DNA of 31,340 nt from a virus. Where the stretch lies: IMG/VR virus record IMGVR_UViG_3300025379_000047, positions 1-31,340 of that record. One strand, given 5' to 3'. A model generated the notes under the pieces. That model made no database searches. It worked only from the letters and a program-made list of their open reading frames with translations, and was not told the DNA's origin. Shown piece after piece: positions 27,656 through 31,340 of the stretch. Within the stretch, counting starts at the first letter, position 1. Every line of letters starts with the position of its first letter. Both the position numbers and the translations under genes were made by a program.

Positions 27656-28516
27656 ATGGCAAAGGCAATGAAAAATACTAACATACTTGAATTTGATAAT
27701 GAGGCAATTAAGGCTCGTGAACGTGAAGTAGCTCAAGAAACAGATGAGCAGATCATGGAACGTCTACGTGAACGTTTCCAGATTTTGGATGACATGACCA
27801 AGGCAGTCAAGCAGGGCAATGTCCGTGCTATGATTGTTAGCGGGCCTCCGGGTGTTGGTAAGAGTTACGGTGTCGAAACTGTGCTACAAAAGGCAGACTT
27901 GTTTAATACCTTGGCAGAGAAGAAGCCAAAGTTTGAAGTTGTTAAAGGTGCTATGAGTGCGATTGGCTTGTATGCCAAATTGTATGAATTCAGTGATGCG
28001 GGTAATGTTGTTGTGTTTGATGACTGCGATAGCATTTTGATGGAAGACCTTAGCCTTAATATTTTGAAAGGCGCACTGGATTCCAGCTCACGCCGCTTTA
28101 TTAGCTGGAACACAGACAGCCGCATTTTGCGTAGCGAAGGCATTCCAGATCGTTTCGAGTTCAAGGGTGCGGCAATTTTTATTACCAACATTAAGTTTGA
28201 ACACGTTCGCAGTAAAAAGTTACGTGACCACTTGGATGCTTTGGAATCACGTTGCCACTACATTGACCTTCAAATGGATACTACCCGTGAGAAGATCCTG
28301 CGTATTAAACAAATCATTACTGATGGTATGTTGGACCGTTATGATTTTGACAACATTGAAATTGTTAAAGATGAGCTTGTGGGATTTATTGAAGAAAACA
28401 AAGACAAATTGCGTGAGTTGAGTTTGCGTATGGTTCTTAAATTGGCAGACTTGCGTAAGAGTTTCCCCGCAAATTGGCAGTCAATGGCAAGAACGACATG
28501 TATGCGCCGTATCTAA
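27656..28516 (+). CDS. Phage AAA+ ATPase
   Basis: 286 residues. Walker A GPPGVGKS at 63-70, Walker B VVVFDD at 118-123, sensor-1-like 'FKGAAIFITN' and a candidate arginine finger in 'SRRFISWN'. A charged N-terminal helix precedes the core. Similar single-domain AAA ATPases occur in T4-like cyanophages without assigned function; they may act in DNA or RNA remodelling. Start ATG 27656 has AAGGA 8 bases upstream and follows two consensus promoters, so the gene is probably early. It leads a run of closely packed genes (28518, 28819, 29091, 29263, 29724). Confidence 0.9.
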   Translation: MAKAMKNTNILEFDNEAIKAREREVAQETDEQIMERLRERFQILDDMTKAVKQGNVRAMIVSGPPGVGKSYGVETVLQKADLFNTLAEKKPKFEVVKGAMSAIGLYAKLYEFSDAGNVVVFDDCDSILMEDLSLNILKGALDSSSRRFISWNTDSRILRSEGIPDRFEFKGAAIFITNIKFEHVRSKKLRDHLDALESRCHYIDLQMDTTREKILRIKQIITDGMLDRYDFDNIEIVKDELVGFIEENKDKLRELSLRMVLKLADLRKSFPANWQSMARTTCMRRI

Positions 28517-28517
28517 A

Positions 28518-28826
28518 ATGTGGGATTTACTAACCGGTCCCTCAATGATGAGATTGGTGGTTTACTCCACCATCTCATACATGTTAAGTACTTTAGGCAT
28601 CATGTGGGATGATTCTAGATTTTGGTGCTTTATTGTTTTAATTTTTATATTAGAACACCTTGCCCATTCTCAAGGAAAACAGGATGCTACAACATTCATA
28701 TTAAGTATGCATCGTGGTAAACTTCTTAAGTTAAAAGACTTCTTTGATCGTGTGGAAAAAGGGATCAGTAATGATCCTGAAGAACTTGTTCAAATTTTAA
28801 AAGAAAAGGATGGTAAAGATGAGTGA
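28518..28826 (+). CDS. Small membrane protein, 102 aa
   Basis: It starts 1 base after the AAA ATPase stop. Two hydrophobic stretches (about residues 11-30 and 33-48, 'FWCFIVLIFILEHLA') suggest two membrane passes, followed by a charged cytoplasmic helix (LLKLKDFFDRVEKGISNDPEELVQILKEK). Not recognised. The operon position suggests work with the ATPase. Confidence 0.75.
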   Translation: MWDLLTGPSMMRLVVYSTISYMLSTLGIMWDDSRFWCFIVLIFILEHLAHSQGKQDATTFILSMHRGKLLKLKDFFDRVEKGISNDPEELVQILKEKDGKDE

Positions 28827-29091
28827 TTTGCTTAAACCCAATTATGAGGGCTGTACCTATATTGGACCAGATCAAGATCCACAAATACATTGGCCAGTCA
28901 AATATTGCGGATGTAAAACAGTCTATGGCAAAGCCTACTGTCAAGAACATTTAGATAAAATGTATCAAAAAGGTACTGCCTTACGCAAACGCAAAAAAGA
29001 TATTCGTCGAGCCGAAGCATTTTGGGATTTGGAAAGTGAATTCAATGCCGCAGTAGAAGAACTTATTAGTGAAGGCGAGCTGGTATTATAA
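28819..29091 (+). CDS. GcrA-like zinc-motif protein, 90 aa
   Basis: Start ATG 28819 (MSDLLKPNYEGC), 9 bases after an in-frame ATG that lies against AAAAGG; it overlaps the previous gene by 8 bases. 'CTYIGPDQDPQIHWPVKYCG', 'YCQEHLDKMYQK' gives the C-x(n)-W-P-x3-C-G ... Y-C-x2-H pattern that ends GcrA, the alphaproteobacterial cell-cycle regulator. The N-terminal DNA-binding part of GcrA is missing. It could be a truncated regulator or a general zinc protein. The match is by motif only. Confidence 0.5.
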   Translation: MSDLLKPNYEGCTYIGPDQDPQIHWPVKYCGCKTVYGKAYCQEHLDKMYQKGTALRKRKKDIRRAEAFWDLESEFNAAVEELISEGELVL

Positions 29092-29261
29092 TGGATTGGC
29101 AGTTGGTCATTGTAATGATCATTGTTGGCCTAGCATCTTATTTTACTGTCAAAACACTTTGCTTTGGTAATAAAGGCAGTAAGTGCCAAGATTGTGCTGT
29201 ACAATGTAGACCCGATTGTAAAACAAATTCTAAAACAATTATTTGGTTAAAGAAAGAGTAA
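29091..29261 (+). CDS. Cys-rich single-span membrane protein, 56 aa
   Basis: ATG 29091 overlaps the previous stop by 1 base (TAATG). The sequence starts MDWQLVIVMIIVGLASYF, a membrane helix, then 'CFGNKGSKCQDCAVQCRPDCK', and a basic tail. The arrangement (one membrane helix, then C-x2-C-x3-C-x3-C) resembles FeoB-associated Cys-rich membrane proteins. Function unknown; too short to be sure of the family. Confidence 0.6.
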   Translation: MDWQLVIVMIIVGLASYFTVKTLCFGNKGSKCQDCAVQCRPDCKTNSKTIIWLKKE

Positions 29262-29262
29262 A

Positions 29263-29727
29263 ATGCCAAAGTGTTATCAATTAGTTGGTGTACCAGGATC
29301 TGGCAAAAGTACCTGGGTTTCAAATCAAGACTGGGCACCAGACTGTGCGTATATCAACACTGATACCTGGGTAGAACTGTACGCAAAAGAACAAGGTAAG
29401 ACTTATTCAGAAGTGTTTGAAGAGTACATGCCCAAAGCCGTTAACATCATGACCGAACATGTTAAACTGGCCAGAGATGCCGGACAAGATATTATCTGGG
29501 ATCAAACTAGCACAACTCTTGCTAGTCGAGCTCGTAAGTTTAATATGTTACCTGACTATGAACATATTGCTGTGGTGTTTGCCACTCCCGAACATAAAGA
29601 ATTGATCCGTCGATTGTGGAGTCGCCCTGGAAAAGAAATTCCAGAACATGTTATTGCCAGTATGATAGCAGGCTGGGAAGAGCCCACGCTAGAGGAAGGT
29701 TTCAAAGAAATCTGGAGAGCAGTATGA
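29263..29727 (+). CDS. P-loop kinase, polynucleotide-kinase-like
   Basis: 154 residues. GVPGSGKSTW is a Walker A; 'CAYINTDTWV' and 'DIIWDQTSTTLASRARK' give the D-x-D/T and lid-helix patterns of the AAA_33/zeta-toxin-like kinase group that includes the 5'-kinase of T4 Pnkp. 'RLWSRPGKEIPEHVIASM' is the lid region with conserved Arg. It lacks the Pnkp phosphatase domain. A role in RNA/DNA end repair would fit a tRNA-rich phage, but nucleoside or other small kinases share these motifs. Confidence 0.7.
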   Translation: MPKCYQLVGVPGSGKSTWVSNQDWAPDCAYINTDTWVELYAKEQGKTYSEVFEEYMPKAVNIMTEHVKLARDAGQDIIWDQTSTTLASRARKFNMLPDYEHIAVVFATPEHKELIRRLWSRPGKEIPEHVIASMIAGWEEPTLEEGFKEIWRAV

Positions 29728-29822
29728 ACAACGAACTAGGATGGATTGCTGTACTATTTTTAATATTGTTTGGACAGCCTTTCTTAGCATTGATTTTGGC
29801 ATTTTTAATCATTAGTTGTTGA
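29724..29822 (+). CDS. Mini membrane protein, 32 aa
   Basis: ATG overlaps the kinase stop (ATGA). 32 residues, mostly hydrophobic (WIAVLFLILFGQPFLALILAF): a one- or two-pass membrane peptide. The overlap with the previous gene and immediate proximity of the promoter at 29819 to its stop support a real short gene. Function unknown. Confidence 0.5.
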   Translation: MNNELGWIAVLFLILFGQPFLALILAFLIISC

Positions 29823-29847
29823 CTATTCTTTATTATTCATGTATAAT
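29819..29847 (+). promoter_or_regulatory. Sigma70 promoter (TTGACT-17-TATAAT)
   Basis: TTGACT 29819-29824, TATAAT 29842-29847; 27 bases before the next ATG. Confidence 0.75.
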
Positions 29848-29874
29848 AACATTACTTCAACCAACAGAGGATAT

Positions 29875-30543
29875 ATGAAAAAGACACTTTTAGCAGTAAT
29901 GCTTGGTATTGCTTTGTGTGGCGCAGTTGATGCCAAACCTGGCCAAGGGGGCGGAGGTGGTCGCAGTTTTAGTGCGCCCAGTGCTCCGAGCAAAGGTAGT
30001 TTTAGTTCGCCTGGTCCTGTACACCCTACTGCGGCACCTAGTCCGAGCCCAGGTAAAGGTAGCTTCAGTGCTCCACAACAAACTACTACTCGAACCACTA
30101 CCACAGTGAATCGTACTTATTCAAGTCGATACGTTAGCAGTGGCGGATATTACGGCGGCTGGGGTATGGGATATCATTATAACAATGGCTTGTTGACAGG
30201 TCTTATTATTGGTAATATGATGCATCCTTACGGTACTGTAATGTACACTGGCCCAGGCATGTACTACAATAACGCAGTGCTATATCCAAATGGACAAGTG
30301 GTTAATCAAAATGGATATTTGGTTGGAACCTATGCTAGTGGGCAGTTTAACCCTGTACAAAATGGTCCCATGGTAGCACAACCTGCTCCTGCTGATGCCG
30401 GTGCTCAACCAGTACAACAACCACAACAACCACAAGTTGTCTATGTTGAGAAGCCTGGCCCAAGTGCTGGTGAAATATTTGCTTACATAATGGGCGGCCT
30501 TGCTATCTTTGCGTTGTTAATTATTTTATTGGGGATTATTTAA
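29875..30543 (+). CDS. Secreted or envelope protein, low complexity, with C-terminal membrane anchor
   Basis: 222 residues from ATG 29875 (GAGGATAT upstream; an earlier in-frame ATG at 29839 is upstream of any ribosome site). Signal peptide MKKTLLAVMLGIALCGAVDA, then a Gly/Ser/Pro/Thr-rich stretch (SFSAPSAPSKGS, TTTRTTTTVNRT), a Tyr/Gly-rich middle (GGYYGGWGMGYHYNNG), Gln/Pro repeats and a C-terminal hydrophobic helix (IFAYIMGGLAIFALLIILLGI). It likely sits in the host envelope with most of it in the periplasm. Not recognised as a known family. The promoter fits early expression. Confidence 0.8.
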   Translation: MKKTLLAVMLGIALCGAVDAKPGQGGGGGRSFSAPSAPSKGSFSSPGPVHPTAAPSPSPGKGSFSAPQQTTTRTTTTVNRTYSSRYVSSGGYYGGWGMGYHYNNGLLTGLIIGNMMHPYGTVMYTGPGMYYNNAVLYPNGQVVNQNGYLVGTYASGQFNPVQNGPMVAQPAPADAGAQPVQQPQQPQVVYVEKPGPSAGEIFAYIMGGLAIFALLIILLGII

Positions 30544-30544
30544 A

Positions 30545-30850
30545 ATGTATATTATGCTCAGTATTATTTTTATTCTAGTATTTTTAATTCTAATTGTGGC
30601 TATTACTCGGAGGGACCGCGACGTGATTGTATATGATGATTTTGATGACGAAGTTGAAACAACTACGGTAACAACTACAGTTACCACAACTCCAGCTAAC
30701 ATTGCTACAGTTGGGACAATCTATGCTTATCAAAAGCCTAGTAGCCCTATTTGGTATGTTGTCGATCCAGTGGATAATCAAGAAACTGAAGTCAATGCCA
30801 ATGATGACTACTACCGAGATGCTGGTGGTAAAGTTTGGTCATTGATGTAA
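30545..30850 (+). CDS. Membrane-anchored small protein, 101 aa
   Basis: It starts 1 base after the previous stop. N-terminal membrane helix (MLSIIFILVFLILIVAIT), then a charged and Thr-rich linker (VETTTVTTTVTTTPAN) and a soluble domain with IYAYQKPSSPIWYVVDPV. Likely an operon partner of the preceding envelope protein. Unknown function. Confidence 0.75.
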   Translation: MYIMLSIIFILVFLILIVAITRRDRDVIVYDDFDDEVETTTVTTTVTTTPANIATVGTIYAYQKPSSPIWYVVDPVDNQETEVNANDDYYRDAGGKVWSLM

Positions 30851-30986
30851 AAGGCAGCGAGAACTCCATCAACCTCAGTATGAGCCGCTAGGGTAGGCGC
30901 CTAACCCCTAGGGCAAGTAACAGTACAATCCTAGATGGTGACACCCTGGAACAGACAGGGCGTAGTTTTTTATAGAGGATAATTTT
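30851..30986 (+). other. Structured leader before the phosphatase gene
   Basis: Contains a strong hairpin CTAGGGT/ACCCCTAG (30888-30911) and CCCTG/CAGGG (30944-30960) followed a few bases later by a T run (30966-30971), perhaps a weak terminator or attenuator in front of ATG 30987. Confidence 0.45.
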
Positions 30987-31340
30987 ATGCCATGGATTCA
31001 AAATGTATCGTTGAGCGATATTAAAAAAGGGTTTCACTTTGATCAAGGCCCCAATGCCATGTTGATTCAAATTGTTGATTGTGGCATGGAATTCCCTAAG
31101 CCAGCACGTGACTTTAGAGAAGTTCATCAATTTGAATTCCTCGATGTTGAAGAAAACGATACAGTCCTTGACGAAGCAATGCGGTGTAGCCATGAACAAG
31201 CCGCAGAGTTAGTTCAATTACTACAACATGCTCTTGAAAAAAGAATGAATGTTGTTGTTCATTGTATCGCAGGTGTTTGCCGTAGTGGCGCAGTTTGCGA
31301 AATTGGTGTTATGTTGGGCTTTGACGACACTGAAGTATTT
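30987..31340 (+). CDS. Tyrosine/dual-specificity phosphatase-like protein (3' partial)
   Basis: ATG 30987 with AGAGGAT 8 bases upstream; open to the window end (118 codons). The signature HCIAGVCRSG gives H-C93-x5-R99, the catalytic loop of protein tyrosine phosphatases; 'MLIQIVDCGMEFPKP' and 'HQFEFLDVEEND' fit the strands ahead of the loop, with D54 or a nearby Asp as the possible general acid. Phage proteins of this kind occur in T4-like phages, where they may dephosphorylate host proteins or RNA ends. Truncated at the C-terminus by the window. Confidence 0.85.
   Translation, partial: MPWIQNVSLSDIKKGFHFDQGPNAMLIQIVDCGMEFPKPARDFREVHQFEFLDVEENDTVLDEAMRCSHEQAAELVQLLQHALEKRMNVVVHCIAGVCRSGAVCEIGVMLGFDDTEVF

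Overview
The window looks like part of a large tailed-phage genome of the marine T4-like (cyanophage-like) type. Signs are a collagen-like tail fibre with an S74 chaperone tail, T4-type late promoter boxes (TATAAATA and close variants), phage-typical halogenases, 2-oxoglutarate oxygenases, an AAA ATPase, parvulins, two homing endonucleases and a very large tRNA array. No host gene block, rRNA, integrase or CRISPR array was seen. The host cannot be read from the sequence.

Layout: (1) 1-5331, minus strand: two paralogous small membrane proteins, a 1509-residue tail fibre and a small conserved protein. (2) 5462-8655: a surface-sugar block with two glycosyltransferase-like genes (plus strand), an unknown gene and an NAD-dependent epimerase (minus). 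(3) 8737-25607: 35 tRNA genes covering all 20 amino acids, with protein genes and many structured RNA elements between them. Inside lies a Ro60-like (TROVE/DUF2828 plus vWA) gene at 13885, preceded by a family of RNA elements that share a closing helix and a CAGCAA motif. Two RNAs, at 11854 and 13430, show T-arm, closed acceptor arm and D-arm in that order, the permuted tRNA mimicry known from YrlA-type bacterial Y RNAs. (4) 15496-27443: seven 2OG-Fe(II) oxygenases, three flavin-dependent halogenases, an RNA polymerase omega-like protein, two parvulins, a CDGSH-like protein, and GIY-YIG and HNH endonucleases. (5) 27518-31340: early-type genes: AAA ATPase, membrane proteins, a GcrA-like zinc protein, a P-loop kinase and a tyrosine phosphatase cut by the window end.

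Expression appears divided by strand. Plus-strand genes and tRNAs sit behind thirteen sigma70-type promoters with 17-base spacers, twelve of them close to TTGACA-17-TATAAT. Minus-strand genes sit behind TATAAATA-like late boxes. Three minus-strand genes have the box five bases before ATG, suggesting leaderless late mRNAs.

The most unusual part is 9.1-13.9 kb: a full decoding set of tRNAs mixed with candidate Y RNAs and with small RNAs whose hairpin loops copy tRNA anticodon loops (Lys UUU, Ser UGA, Met CAU), next to the Ro60-like gene. It may be a phage-borne Ro60-Y RNA system tied to tRNA protection or RNA quality control. That function is an inference. The helices were paired by eye, without folding or database searches.
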